The notes under the pieces: generated by a model
What the model saw: the letters and a program-made list of their open reading frames with translations, nothing else
Told to the model about the DNA's origin: nothing
Database searches by the model: none
Position numbers and translations under genes: made by a program
Assembly: GCF_045223415.1 (NCBI RefSeq)
Contig: NZ_JBEQZJ010000007.1
Coordinates: forward strand, 1-64,000
DNA: 64,000 nucleotides
Source: Hoskinsella mucinilytica
GTDB taxonomy: Bacteria; Bacillota_I; Bacilli_A; Erysipelotrichales; Erysipelotrichaceae
Reading direction: 5' to 3'
In this document: positions 34,267-43,873 of the stretch, in pieces
Numbering within the stretch: position 1 is the first letter of the stretch
Layout of the letters: every line of letters begins with the position of its first letter

Positions 34267-34373
34267 GCGGATATCCCATGATTTATTAAGAAAAAATTTA
34301 GGAGCGATTGTAGTCATTATCGATAAGAACATGATACAATAGATATAACTAATCAAAATAAGGAGGGACGATC

Positions 34374-36023
34374 ATGAAAAAGTGGTGGCAAAAAGAAGTT
34401 GTATATCAAATTTACCCTAAAAGTTTTTATGATGCAAATCATGATGGGATCGGTGATATCAAAGGAATTATTTCTAAATTAGATTATTTGAAAGAATTGG
34501 GAGTCAGTATGTTATGGATTTGTCCTATTTATGCATCTCCTATGGATGATAATGGATATGACATTAGTGACTATTATGCCATTCATCCTCAGTTTGGAAC
34601 GATGGAAGATGTAGAAGAGCTGTTGTTACAGGCAAACCATAGAGGTATTAAGATCATGATGGATCTTGTGATCAATCATACGAGCGATGAACATGCATGG
34701 TTTCAACAGGCATTAGCAGACCCTAATAGCAAGTATCGTGATTATTATATTTTCAAGAAAGGCAAACAAGGGCATGCACCAACGAATTGGAGAAGTGTAT
34801 TCGGTGGAAGTGTTTGGGAAAAGGTTCCAGGGGAAGAATCCATGTATTATCTTCATTCCTTTCAGAAAAAACAACCGGATCTAAATTGGGAAAATCCGAA
34901 GATGAGAGCAGAGCTTTACGAAATGATACGATGGTGGTTATCAAAAGGAATTGCCGGTTTTCGAGTAGATGCAATCAATTTTATTAAGAAGAATCAAGCA
35001 TATCCCGATGGCTTCGCAGATGGTGGTGATGGATTATGCAGTTGTTTGGATTTCTGTCGTAATCAGCCCGGTATAGAGGTGTTTTTTAAAGAATTAAGGG
35101 AACAATGCTTTGATCGATTCGATTGTATGAGTGTCGCAGAGGCATGTGGTGTCGCATATGATCAGCTTGCGCCTTTTATTGATGAGACACAAGGGTGTTT
35201 TTCTATGATGTTTGACTTTAGCTATTGTGATTTTGATATCGGGGATCATGAGGAATGGTTTATCCGAAAGGATTGGACAGTGTCACAATATCGTTCCATG
35301 TTATTTCATAGTCAACAGAAAATCAATGAGGTTGGAATTGTTGCGAGTTTCTTAGAAAATCACGATCAACCAAGAAGTGTCAATAAATTGATCGTAAGAG
35401 TCGAAGATAGAAATTATTACAGTAAAACGATGTTGGGAATGATGTATTTCTTTCTAAAAGGTGTACCATTCCTTTATCAAGGTCAAGAAATCGGTATGGA
35501 TAATGCACTTCGTACCAGTATAGAAGAATTTGATGATTGCAGTAGTCATAATCAATATGAACGAGCGATACAAGAGGGTTTCAATGAAGCACAAGCACTA
35601 GACTTTGTGAATCAAAGAAGTCGAGACAATGCAAGAACCCCAATGCAATGGGATGATGGGATGTATGCGGGATTTTCTAGTGTGGAACCATGGTTGAAGC
35701 TGAATGAGCATTATCGAGAGATCAATGTGAAAAAGGATCAAGCGGAAAAAAATAGCATCTTTCGGTTTTATCAGAAGATGATCTCACTTAGACAAAAGAG
35801 TGAAGTATCAGATATTTTGACGTATGGTACTTTTATCCCGATAGAAAGTGAAGAAGAATTGATCGTATATCAACGCTGTTATGAAGGGAAAACGGTGATC
35901 GTTATTTGTAATTTTTCAAATCAGATCCATCCATGTGATTGGAAAGGGTGTATACTGTTAGATAATTATGAATCGTATAAGGTAACTTCTTTACAGCCAT
36001 ATGAATGTCGTATGATCAAATAA
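34374..36023 (+). CDS. GH13 alpha-glucosidase / oligo-1,6-glucosidase
   Basis: This 549-aa cytoplasmic enzyme of the alpha-amylase clan has VVYQIYPKSFYDANHDGIGD at the start and DLVINHTSDEH as region I. The nucleophile is D199 in GFRVDAINF, the acid/base is E256 in SVAEACG, and the stabilising aspartate is D331 in LENHDQPRS. The order and length fit GH13_31 enzymes that cut isomaltose-like or alpha-glucoside sugars. An upstream TACAAT near 34334 and AAGGAGG give it a promoter and ribosome-binding site. It precedes the moxR gene by only 19 nt, so read-through is likely. Confidence 0.9.
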   Translation: MKKWWQKEVVYQIYPKSFYDANHDGIGDIKGIISKLDYLKELGVSMLWICPIYASPMDDNGYDISDYYAIHPQFGTMEDVEELLLQANHRGIKIMMDLVINHTSDEHAWFQQALADPNSKYRDYYIFKKGKQGHAPTNWRSVFGGSVWEKVPGEESMYYLHSFQKKQPDLNWENPKMRAELYEMIRWWLSKGIAGFRVDAINFIKKNQAYPDGFADGGDGLCSCLDFCRNQPGIEVFFKELREQCFDRFDCMSVAEACGVAYDQLAPFIDETQGCFSMMFDFSYCDFDIGDHEEWFIRKDWTVSQYRSMLFHSQQKINEVGIVASFLENHDQPRSVNKLIVRVEDRNYYSKTMLGMMYFFLKGVPFLYQGQEIGMDNALRTSIEEFDDCSSHNQYERAIQEGFNEAQALDFVNQRSRDNARTPMQWDDGMYAGFSSVEPWLKLNEHYREINVKKDQAEKNSIFRFYQKMISLRQKSEVSDILTYGTFIPIESEEELIVYQRCYEGKTVIVICNFSNQIHPCDWKGCILLDNYESYKVTSLQPYECRMIK

Positions 36024-36042
36024 AGAAAGGGAAGAGGAAACA

Positions 36043-36966
36043 ATGAAAAAAACAGAAATGATTCTACAAGAGGTTCAAAAAGCTGTTGTAGGAAAAGAAG
36101 AGATACTGAAAAAAGTTTTGATGGTCATGTTGGCAAAGGGACATATCCTATTAGAAGATATACCCGGTGTCGGGAAAACGACCATTGCAGTTGCTTTTTC
36201 TAAGGCAATGTCCTTACATACCAGAAGAATTCAATTTACCGTAGATGTCTTACCAAGCGATGTAGTCGGATTTACTTCATTGGATCATGAAACAGGAAAG
36301 CTACGTCTACATGAAGGAGCTATCTTCTGTAATATTTTTTTGGCAGATGAAATCAATCGTACTTCAAGTAAGACACAGGCTGCATTGTTAGAAGTCATGG
36401 AAGAAGGCAATATTACTGTGGATGGTTTTACACAGAAAGCGTTGGCTCCTTTTTGTGTCATAGCGACGCAAAATCCATTTGGTTCTGCAGGTACTCAGCT
36501 TTTGCCTGAAAGTCAGATGGATCGTTTTATGGTTCGTATGAGCATTGGTTATCCAAGTCCACAGGATGAAATAGATATTTTAAAAAGAAAGAGTGATCAT
36601 GATCCTATGCAGGATGTGATGGCAGTTGTGAGCGTAGATGATATTTTGATGATGCAAAAGGAAGTTGAAAAGGTATATGTACACGATGCTTTGTTGGATT
36701 ATATGGTATCTTTGGTAAATGCAACCAGGAATCATCCACAGATCTTACAAGGAGCAAGTCCCAGAGCGAGCATCTCTTTATTACAGCTTGCCAAAGCAAA
36801 CGCCTATGTTCACGATCGTGACTATGTGATTCCTCGTGATATCCAAAGCATATTATTTGATGTACTCGGACATAGGATCATCATGCAAAATGACAATGAT
36901 CGCAGCCATGTAGAAGCTGTTTTAACACAAATACGAAATGAAACACCGGTTCCTAAAGGGGAATAA
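36043..36966 (+). CDS. MoxR-family AAA+ ATPase
   Basis: This 307-aa ATPase has Walker A in EDIPGVGKTTIAVAF, Walker B in IFLADEINRTSSKTQAALLEVMEE, a sensor-1 segment ATQNPFGSAGTQLLPESQMDRF and the C-terminal lid (GASPRASISLLQLAKA). MoxR proteins act as chaperones for the assembly of partner complexes. The gene is followed by DUF58 and a transglutaminase-like membrane protein, the classic three-gene cluster. Its 3' end overlaps one possible start of the DUF58 gene. Confidence 0.9.
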   Translation: MKKTEMILQEVQKAVVGKEEILKKVLMVMLAKGHILLEDIPGVGKTTIAVAFSKAMSLHTRRIQFTVDVLPSDVVGFTSLDHETGKLRLHEGAIFCNIFLADEINRTSSKTQAALLEVMEEGNITVDGFTQKALAPFCVIATQNPFGSAGTQLLPESQMDRFMVRMSIGYPSPQDEIDILKRKSDHDPMQDVMAVVSVDDILMMQKEVEKVYVHDALLDYMVSLVNATRNHPQILQGASPRASISLLQLAKANAYVHDRDYVIPRDIQSILFDVLGHRIIMQNDNDRSHVEAVLTQIRNETPVPKGE

Positions 36967-37981
36967 ATCAGGGGTATTGCTTGCCAGGATCCGATATGGC
37001 TGCATCTGGATTGCGGTTTGCATCTTTTATTTATTTTATCAAAGCTATTTGACCTTTTATTTGTTTGTATTAACGACATGTCTTCCATGGCTAAGTTTAG
37101 GAATGATGAAAGCACAAAGAAAAAAATTACGATTAACGCTGAGTTTTTCTGCGAAAGATACGACAAAGGGAAAGAAAGAAGCCATAGTGATTCAGACGAT
37201 GGGAGGGTTCTTTCCGATAGCAATCATGAAATTGGAATGTCAGATAGAAAATTTATTTTATGAAGAAAAGGAAGTTTATCAGTTTGCATGTTTATCAGGT
37301 AAACATGTGCAACAAAAGGAAATGGTGGATTGTAAGGTATGTGGAAGATTACAAGCCATGATTTCTTCCTATGAACTTATTGATTTATTGGGATTGTGGA
37401 AAAAGCGCTATCCATGTAAAGCTGATGCACAAATGCTTGTGATGCCTCCTTATATGCAATCCTCAACGATTGAAGAACTTGGAAAACATGGGATGGAAAA
37501 GGAAAAAGAAATCGCTAGAAGAACTGGTTTTCAATCAGATGATAGCTATGAAATCAAAGAGTATCAAGAGGGTGATTCCTTAAAACGTATCCATCATAAA
37601 ATGACATATAAGTTACAGAAGCCGATGGTTCGCCAATATGCCAATTTAGAACAAGCACAAATTGTTCTACAGCTTGATATGCGAGGAAATCAAGAAATAG
37701 TAGAACGTACATTGACCACGTTTCATACCACTGCTCGCATCTTTTTAACACAAGGCTTACAATTGAAATGCGCTTATTTCTTTCAGCATCAACCTCATAC
37801 CGTGGAAATGACGCAGCTTTCCACCATTCGTCAAGTATTATCTGATATTCTGAGTGTACCAAGGGATGAAAGCATCATAGAAAAGAAGGTTGATGATATT
37901 CAATATCGTATTCATGGATATGAATTGATGAAGTTACAAGATAAGGAGGGACCATACAATGGAAAAACGTCTTCCTTATGA
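36938..37981 (+). CDS. DUF58 membrane-anchored protein
   Basis: This protein of up to 347 aa has an N-terminal pair of membrane helices (IWIAVCIFYLFYQSY, LFVLTTCLPWLSLGM), a cytoplasmic or outer beta-rich part and the DUF58 motif YEIKEYQEGDSLKRIHHKMT. ATG 36938 overlaps moxR by 29 nt. TTG 36977, just after the moxR stop and behind a CAGGGG stretch, is a fair alternative that removes 13 residues. Its end overlaps the next gene by 23 nt. DUF58 proteins often carry a degenerate VWA fold and work with MoxR ATPases. Confidence 0.85.
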   Translation: MKHRFLKGNKSGVLLARIRYGCIWIAVCIFYLFYQSYLTFYLFVLTTCLPWLSLGMMKAQRKKLRLTLSFSAKDTTKGKKEAIVIQTMGGFFPIAIMKLECQIENLFYEEKEVYQFACLSGKHVQQKEMVDCKVCGRLQAMISSYELIDLLGLWKKRYPCKADAQMLVMPPYMQSSTIEELGKHGMEKEKEIARRTGFQSDDSYEIKEYQEGDSLKRIHHKMTYKLQKPMVRQYANLEQAQIVLQLDMRGNQEIVERTLTTFHTTARIFLTQGLQLKCAYFFQHQPHTVEMTQLSTIRQVLSDILSVPRDESIIEKKVDDIQYRIHGYELMKLQDKEGPYNGKTSSL

Positions 37982-40067
37982 TCATTTTTTGATTTTTTTA
38001 GGTACCTTTAGTGTCTTTGCATGTTTCATGGCAGCTTTTCCCACAGCTTTCTCTTTTCCTTTATTCTTGTTATTGGCAATGCCTTTGTATTGTTTCATAC
38101 AATGGATCGTTATGAAGCGTAATGGGACCTTGTTGCTTGTATTCTTTGCGATGTTTTTTATCATCCTGTTTCTGTTTCGTTCTTCCCTTATTGATGGATT
38201 TCAATATCTTTATAATCAAATGGTAGAGGTTTACACAAACAATGATCATTATGTCTTCAATGTGTATGAGCTAACGGAAGATGGAAACCATTTATTTTAT
38301 GCGACATTTTGTATATTGGCTGTATTTATATGCTATGTGCTTGTATTAAGTGTAACCATTCAAAATCATGCATGGTATGGATTAGATTTTATCTTAAGCC
38401 TTTCATTGTTTGTACCGACGATCATGTATCGTATCCCACAACTTTTTTTGCTTGATGCAATGCTGTTCAGCTTTTGGATATTGCTGTTTATTTCAGGAAC
38501 ACTCATAAAACATGATGTATTATCTAAGATGAATAAACAAAGCTTTCAAAGAATGACAGGGCTTGTTTTTGCGATAAGCTTTGCGCTTCTTTGTATATTT
38601 CCACAGTTTCTATATAAAGAGAATCAATGGGTAGAACATGCACGATTACAAGTACAAAAGCTATATCAAAATATCACACACCATATGATAGCGCAAATGG
38701 AAGGTGAAGTTGATTTAAGAAATGCACAAGATCGATATTATTTAAATATCGAACAAATGAAGGTAAAAGCATCTTCTATCAAAGAATACTATATCAAGAC
38801 CTTTACAGGGGCGGTTTATGAGGATCAAAAATGGAAAATGCTAGGGAACAATTATTATGAGGGTCAGGAAATTGATTGGGAAAACAGCTTTCTTTGGTAT
38901 AAGAACACACATGAAATCAATCATAATGCCTCAAGAGAAACAATGGAAATAGAGGATGAACGATCAGATGATCGTTATGCATTGCTTCCTTATGATTTGG
39001 CACAAATACCTAAAGACTATGAATTACAATATGATGCTTTTGCGACAACCAAACGTCATACGATAACATATGAACTTTTGGATATGGAAAATCTAAAAGA
39101 TCAAAAACAAAACAAATTCGACCGTAACTATGATTATTTTGTGAAAACCAGATATCTGAATGTTCCCAGCCAAATTTCTTCTCTGTTTCATCGTTTGAGG
39201 TTCGCTTATCCTTCTAAGAAATATACTGTAGATGAAGCTGCTTCTGTCATCAAATCTTATTTAGATCATGAAACAAGCTATACCTTGAAACCGGGAGCTA
39301 CACCGACAGATCAAGATTTTATCACCTATTTTTTGACGGAAAATAAAAAGGGCTATTGTGTACATTATGCATCAACGGCTACCTTAATGTTTCGATATCT
39401 TGGGCTACCTGCTCGATATGTGGAAGGATATCATGTTTCTAAAAGCTCCTTTCAAGACCAAGGAACAGCAAGTGTATTAGATAAAGATGCACATGCGTGG
39501 GTAGAAGTATTTGATGAAGAACAAGGTTGGTTACCAATCGAAGTAACACCATCCTCAACTTCTGCTTCAACTTCGACAACACAAAACAATCCCAATCAAG
39601 AAAATCCAAATGAGGGTACTGTGAACAACAAACCTCAAGAGCAACAACAATCACAAAATCAAGAAGGTAGTAATCAAACAACAGAACCAAAGGAAACAAA
39701 GACAGAACAATTTGATCTTCCTGTTGAGTTTCTGATTCCAATAGCTATCCCGATTGTAGCATTATTCTTCATGTTTTGGATCCATAAACGTCGCTATCAA
39801 AAATGGATGCACAACATGACGCAAAAAGATCGTAAACAGGCATTAAAAGAATGCAGTTCCTATCTAACCCAATGGTCGTTATATGGTGTAGATATCGATG
39901 AATCAGATCATCGTATTTTAGATAAAGCGATATATTCTCAACATACGATGGATGAAGCAGAATATCAACAAGTTTATACCCATCTTATCCAACAGATACA
40001 GACCTGTTATCAACAGCTTTCTATCAAAGAGAAACTTTATGTTGTCTTTTGGAAGGCAATAAAATAA
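37959..40067 (+). CDS. TgpA-like membrane protein with transglutaminase-like domain
   Basis: This 702-aa protein has six or so hydrophobic spans in the first 210 residues, a large extracellular part, a transglutaminase-like core (~430-540), a Ser/Thr/Gln/Glu-rich linker (to ~585), one more membrane helix and a cytoplasmic tail. The catalytic cysteine is C467 (KGYCVHYAS) and the histidine is H512 (DAHAWVEVF). The third acid position reads IEVTPS, with Glu instead of the common Asp. It completes the MoxR-DUF58-TgpA set. Such enzymes probably cut or cross-link surface proteins, but the target is unknown. Confidence 0.88.
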   Translation: MEKRLPYDHFLIFLGTFSVFACFMAAFPTAFSFPLFLLLAMPLYCFIQWIVMKRNGTLLLVFFAMFFIILFLFRSSLIDGFQYLYNQMVEVYTNNDHYVFNVYELTEDGNHLFYATFCILAVFICYVLVLSVTIQNHAWYGLDFILSLSLFVPTIMYRIPQLFLLDAMLFSFWILLFISGTLIKHDVLSKMNKQSFQRMTGLVFAISFALLCIFPQFLYKENQWVEHARLQVQKLYQNITHHMIAQMEGEVDLRNAQDRYYLNIEQMKVKASSIKEYYIKTFTGAVYEDQKWKMLGNNYYEGQEIDWENSFLWYKNTHEINHNASRETMEIEDERSDDRYALLPYDLAQIPKDYELQYDAFATTKRHTITYELLDMENLKDQKQNKFDRNYDYFVKTRYLNVPSQISSLFHRLRFAYPSKKYTVDEAASVIKSYLDHETSYTLKPGATPTDQDFITYFLTENKKGYCVHYASTATLMFRYLGLPARYVEGYHVSKSSFQDQGTASVLDKDAHAWVEVFDEEQGWLPIEVTPSSTSASTSTTQNNPNQENPNEGTVNNKPQEQQQSQNQEGSNQTTEPKETKTEQFDLPVEFLIPIAIPIVALFFMFWIHKRRYQKWMHNMTQKDRKQALKECSSYLTQWSLYGVDIDESDHRILDKAIYSQHTMDEAEYQQVYTHLIQQIQTCYQQLSIKEKLYVVFWKAIK

Positions 40068-40070
40068 AGA

Positions 40071-40105
40071 AAACTGTGACATAGATCAATGTGTCACAGT
40101 TTTTT
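40071..40105. terminator. bidirectional terminator between convergent genes
   Basis: AAACTGTGACA pairs with TGTCACAGTTT, with A-rich sequence on the left and six T on the right. It can stop both the plus-strand TgpA-like gene and the minus-strand thioesterase gene. Confidence 0.88.
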
Positions 40106-40112
40106 CAATTCC

Positions 40113-40508
40113 TTATTTTTGTAGTTTTGCTTTTGCTTTTGTTTCAAAGGCATCTTTCTTTACAATAAATCGATCATGCGTTGCTGTTGCGATTACATCG
40201 ACTTCATCTCTTGCCGTTATGTTAAAACTTACCTTTTTTCGATCAACAGCACTGATTTCAGCATGAACAAATACCTTCATACCTGCAGGTGTTGCAGCAT
40301 CATGCGTTGTATTCATCATGACACCTACGCTTGTTTCTCCCTCATCTAAAAAAGGATTCAGACATTCACAGGCAGTTTGTTCCATTAACGCAATCATCAT
40401 AGGAGTTGCATATACCTCAACGATGCCACTACCTACTTTGCAAGCAAGTTGATTTTCTTGTACGGTAAGTTCTTTATCTAAAGCTGTATTAAGTACGATT
40501 TCTTTCAT
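40113..40508 (-). CDS. hot-dog fold thioesterase (FlK-like)
   Basis: This 131-aa minus-strand protein starts at ATG 40508 (MKEIVLNTALDKELTV), which follows GGAGG on that strand; a frame extending to 40583 lacks a site. The hot-dog fold is suggested by ATPMMIALMEQTACECL, the region that carries the active residues in fluoroacetyl-CoA thioesterase-like proteins, and by GVMMNTTHDAATPAGMKV. Likely role: hydrolysis of a small acyl-CoA. Its gene stands alone and converges with the MoxR cluster. Confidence 0.82.
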   Translation of the reverse strand: MKEIVLNTALDKELTVQENQLACKVGSGIVEVYATPMMIALMEQTACECLNPFLDEGETSVGVMMNTTHDAATPAGMKVFVHAEISAVDRKKVSFNITARDEVDVIATATHDRFIVKKDAFETKAKAKLQK

Positions 40509-40622
40509 GTTTTTAAGCCTCCATTCAATGAATTTATTATAGCATATTCTATACAAATTTTTGAAAAAAGATATAGAATCCAAAGGACATGCACATACTA
40601 CTAAGGTAACGGAGGTAATGAT

Positions 40623-41285
40623 ATGTTTATATATGATACAAAGTTGCCTATCGAAATCAAGATAGACAGACCTGATCCGGAAAGCTATTTTTTATTAGAT
40701 TCGATTCTGCATGGAACAAGCGCCGGATTAAAACAAGCGATGGTGTATGTACGCCAAGCATTTATGATTCATAACGAAACCTTTCAACAGATCTTTATGC
40801 GTTTAGGCGCAAAGCAGATGAGTGATATGGAAATTTTAGCAGTATTGATTCATTTAGAACATGGCGAAGATGATCGCTATTATGATGAATCTAATGATGA
40901 TACTCCTGTATTTGAATATATTATGAGTGATGAGGAAAAGGAAAAGATTCTAAAAGAACATGAAGAAATTCATCATGTCAATAACGATCTTAGTGCCGCA
41001 ATCATGCGTGATTTAGAATTTGAATATACAAGAAAAGAATTGTATGAAGAATTACAGAAAAAGCTAAAAGATCAAGAGGCTTCAAAGGTATTTACCTATT
41101 TGATAGAAAGTACTTGTAAATCCATTGATGTGTTGAAAAACACGTTGCATATTTTAACGACTCATACCGAAATGAAGGAGTTTGGTGAGGGTGATACGCA
41201 TGAATCATGGGATTTAGATACAAGTAATTATTTTGATAAGCCAAACCCATATTTTTTAACACCCAAAGATACAAAAGAAAGGTAA
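40623..41285 (+). CDS. CotJC-like (manganese-catalase-fold) protein, ligands altered
   Basis: This 220-aa protein's N-terminus (MFIYDTKLPIEIKIDRPDPES) and the LGAKQMSDMEILAVLIHLEHGED block match the layout of CotJC/manganese-catalase spore-coat proteins. In those, the equivalent block reads as EExAHxEM with metal ligands; here it is KQMSDMEI, so at least one Glu and the His seem lost. The C-terminal half is helical and acidic. It may be structural. Ribosome-binding site is GGAGG. Homology is by motif only. Confidence 0.55.
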   Translation: MFIYDTKLPIEIKIDRPDPESYFLLDSILHGTSAGLKQAMVYVRQAFMIHNETFQQIFMRLGAKQMSDMEILAVLIHLEHGEDDRYYDESNDDTPVFEYIMSDEEKEKILKEHEEIHHVNNDLSAAIMRDLEFEYTRKELYEELQKKLKDQEASKVFTYLIESTCKSIDVLKNTLHILTTHTEMKEFGEGDTHESWDLDTSNYFDKPNPYFLTPKDTKER

Positions 41286-41287
41286 CG

Positions 41288-41318
41288 AAGCAGGATAGAA
41301 ATATTCTGCTTTTATTAT
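41288..41318 (+). terminator. terminator after the CotJC-like gene
   Basis: GCAGGATA pairs with TATTCTGC (one G-U pair), followed by TTTTATT. Confidence 0.75.
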
Positions 41319-41386
41319 TTGAAATATTACCCGGGAAAAGATGGTTTATATAAACATGCAAGTAAGTTTTCATGTATAATAAAGAC

Positions 41387-42445
41387 ATGAGAAAAAAGAT
41401 AACCAAAGAGAACTATGCATCTATGAGAAGAAAAGGGAAGCAGAATGTAAGGGTCATGCTGATACTTTTTTATATGTTCTTACTTTGTTATGCAGTGTTG
41501 GGATATTTCATTGTTGATATGTTATTTATGAAAGCATATCCTGATGCTATCTTTATTTATCTTGTAAAAACGATCAGCATGCTGATGATTTGGCTTTTTC
41601 TGATTAGGATGATGTGGCGATTTCGAAAGATCGGAAGAACTTTATTTTCCATAGGAGCAATTTGTTCTCTGTATTCTCTTTATGATATGAAACTCATGTT
41701 GGATGTATCTCTTCCTATACAAAGTGATCAAGTATTAAATTATTTATATGCGGCTCTCATTGGGTGTAAGACGATCATCGTACTATCCTGTATGTTAAAG
41801 ATGCGTTGTGATCCATTCATGCGATGCATTTGGAGTGCCTATATTATTTATGAAGATGCTTTGGATGAAGAAGAGGATGAAGAGGAGGAAGAGGATGAGG
41901 AAGAAGAACCGCTACAAGAGCTACCTTTCCAACATCATGATGCTATCCCTTTGATATTACGTCTCCCTCAAACAAGTCCATTGGTGTTAAAAGCGAAAAA
42001 ACATATACGAATCAATGCTTTCCTATTCAGCACTTTGACATTTGGAGGATTCTTATTCTTTTATGTTTTCATGATATTTATGCAAATGAATGATCGTCAT
42101 GATATCGGAATCGCTTATGTACAAAGACAGGTCATTTTATCCACATTATTCTCTATCTTGATATGGATGTTTCCCATCATTATGATGTTTTTCTATCATC
42201 GTTTTACGAAAGTGCTATTGTTTCTTGCGTGGCTATGTGAAGCAATCAGGCAAACTATGACAATACCGATGATCATAGAAACTTTTATGAGTCAACATTA
42301 TACATGGAAAGCAGCAATGATTCTCATCGGTATAGAACTATGTAGATATCTATGTTTCTATAAGTTGACATTAAGAGTAGTACGAGATCCGTTTATACAT
42401 ACTTATTGGTCAAAACAATTTCGTACAAAGGAGCCTTATGAATAA
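41387..42445 (+). CDS. membrane protein with acidic loop, unknown function
   Basis: This protein has about eight hydrophobic spans. A TATAAT at 41374-41379 means an ATG at 41372 cannot be the start; ATG 41387 would be almost leaderless, and ATG 41423 (MRRKGKQNVRVML) is another option. Between spans four and five lies a nearly pure Glu/Asp stretch (EDEEEEEDEEEE) encoded by GAA/GAG/GAT repeats at about 41858-41908. No family is recognised. Terminators or other genes on both sides suggest a single-gene transcript. Confidence 0.6.
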   Translation: MRKKITKENYASMRRKGKQNVRVMLILFYMFLLCYAVLGYFIVDMLFMKAYPDAIFIYLVKTISMLMIWLFLIRMMWRFRKIGRTLFSIGAICSLYSLYDMKLMLDVSLPIQSDQVLNYLYAALIGCKTIIVLSCMLKMRCDPFMRCIWSAYIIYEDALDEEEDEEEEEDEEEEPLQELPFQHHDAIPLILRLPQTSPLVLKAKKHIRINAFLFSTLTFGGFLFFYVFMIFMQMNDRHDIGIAYVQRQVILSTLFSILIWMFPIIMMFFYHRFTKVLLFLAWLCEAIRQTMTIPMIIETFMSQHYTWKAAMILIGIELCRYLCFYKLTLRVVRDPFIHTYWSKQFRTKEPYE

Positions 42446-42518
42446 AGGAATTCAAGTGAATTGCTTTTATCCATCCTTGCTTCATGGTATACTAAAAGTA
42501 TAGAAGGAGGTCGTTCAA

Positions 42519-43181
42519 ATGAAATTGAATAAGTATATTGATCATACGTTATTAAAAGCAGATGCAACCATTGATAAAATCAAAACGCTTTGTGAGGAAG
42601 CAAAAGAATATGATTTTGCGAGTGTCTGTGTAAATGGGTATTGGGTACCAACTTGTAAGGAGTTATTGGCAGGTAGTGATGTGATGGTTTGTACTGTCAT
42701 TGGATTCCCTTTAGGCGCAATGAGTACAGATGCAAAAGCATTTGAAACAAGAGATGCAATCAACAATGGTGCGAATGAAGTTGATATGGTTTTAAATATC
42801 GGTGAAATGAAGGCAGGGCATTATGATGCTGTCAAAGCAGATATCGAAGCAGTTGTTGAAGCTGCACAAGGACATTGTGTGAAAGTGATTTTGGAAACCT
42901 GTTTATTAACAAAGGAAGAAATCGTAAAAGCATGTGAGTTATGTATGGAAGCGAAAGCGACCTTTGTGAAAACATCTACTGGCTTTTCTACTCGTGGGGC
43001 AACGGTAGAAGATGTAAAGTTGATGAAGGAAACCGTTCAAGATGTTTGTAAAGTAAAAGCTGCAGGTGGTGTAAGAACCTATGAAGATATGGAAACCATG
43101 ATTGCTGCCGGTGCGGATCGTATTGGAACAAGTGCCGGAGTAACTCTTATGCAAAGAAAAACAAGCGAAGGCGGATATTAA
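42519..43181 (+). CDS. deoC: deoxyribose-phosphate aldolase
   Basis: This 220-aa enzyme splits 2-deoxyribose-5-phosphate into glyceraldehyde-3-phosphate and acetaldehyde in nucleoside catabolism. The class I aldolase motifs are plain: YIDHTLLKADAT at the start, VCVNGYWVP, the Schiff-base lysine in ATFVKTSTGFS, and VKAAGGVRTYED with the second catalytic lysine. Length is standard. It stands alone behind AGAAGGAGG with no other deo genes nearby, and a strong terminator follows. Confidence 0.96.
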   Translation: MKLNKYIDHTLLKADATIDKIKTLCEEAKEYDFASVCVNGYWVPTCKELLAGSDVMVCTVIGFPLGAMSTDAKAFETRDAINNGANEVDMVLNIGEMKAGHYDAVKADIEAVVEAAQGHCVKVILETCLLTKEEIVKACELCMEAKATFVKTSTGFSTRGATVEDVKLMKETVQDVCKVKAAGGVRTYEDMETMIAAGADRIGTSAGVTLMQRKTSEGGY

Positions 43182-43194
43182 AAGCAGGAATAGA

Positions 43195-43232
43195 CAGTAA
43201 GCGTAATATAGTTCGCTTACTGTTTTTTTTCT
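43195..43232 (+). terminator. terminator after deoC
   Basis: ACAGTAAGCG (43195-43204) pairs with CGCTTACTGT (43215-43224), followed by about eight T. Confidence 0.92.
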
Positions 43233-43281
43233 TGATTAAAGAGTTGTTGATGTCATAATAAAAGGGAAGGAGATGATATAT

Positions 43282-43749
43282 ATGGAATGCAAAGAATGTT
43301 ATAGTACGTATCGAAGGATCACCCCGCTTTTGAAACCAGAGGAATGTTTAAAGCAACATACACAATATATATGTGGAACATGTGGAAGATGTATTTGCAT
43401 TGAAAAGGATAAGCAAAGAGGTTTACAGCGATGGAATTTCCCTTTTCAATCTCTTGAAAAAGCGATCCTATATCTCAGAACAGCAGACGTTACTACAAAA
43501 TGTTGTTGTGGAATCTATGAATTACAAGATGCTTCTGGAAGATTATCTTATAAGATTTTCAAGGATGAAAAGGAATTGGCTTCTTATTTGAAGAAGCATC
43601 AAACAAAACATTGTTTAACGAAAAAGCCCCTATATCAAAGATCACAATATGAGGAATTTGAAGAAACTCAGATCAGAATATTAACCCTAGAAGAACAAAG
43701 AGAATATCGAAAACAACAAATAGAAGAAAAGAAGTTACGCAAAAGGTGA
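43282..43749 (+). CDS. Cys-rich protein of unknown function, 155 aa
   Basis: ATG 43282 is nine nt after GGGAAGGAG; an ATG nine nt earlier overlaps that site. The N-terminal part carries paired cysteines (CKECY, ICGTCGRCIC, then CCCG) typical of a zinc ribbon. The C-terminal half is charged and helical, ending EEKKLRKR. It lies alone between deoC and the CNNM-family gene. No family is recognised; a nucleic-acid or regulatory role is only a guess. Confidence 0.6.
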   Translation: MECKECYSTYRRITPLLKPEECLKQHTQYICGTCGRCICIEKDKQRGLQRWNFPFQSLEKAILYLRTADVTTKCCCGIYELQDASGRLSYKIFKDEKELASYLKKHQTKHCLTKKPLYQRSQYEEFEETQIRILTLEEQREYRKQQIEEKKLRKR

Positions 43750-43873
43750 ATCTTTCTTTAAGTAAGAGCTAAGAAAGTTAACGATCTATTTTCATAGGAA
43801 ATAGATGCCCTACTTTACATTTATAGTAAAATTTGTTAAAATGCTATCAAATTATAAAAAGGAGAGATGATTT

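Noticed and set aside
41701..41730. Another CCTATAC copy as a third switch end
   Set aside because: It lies inside a coding region with no partner repeat or hairpin nearby.
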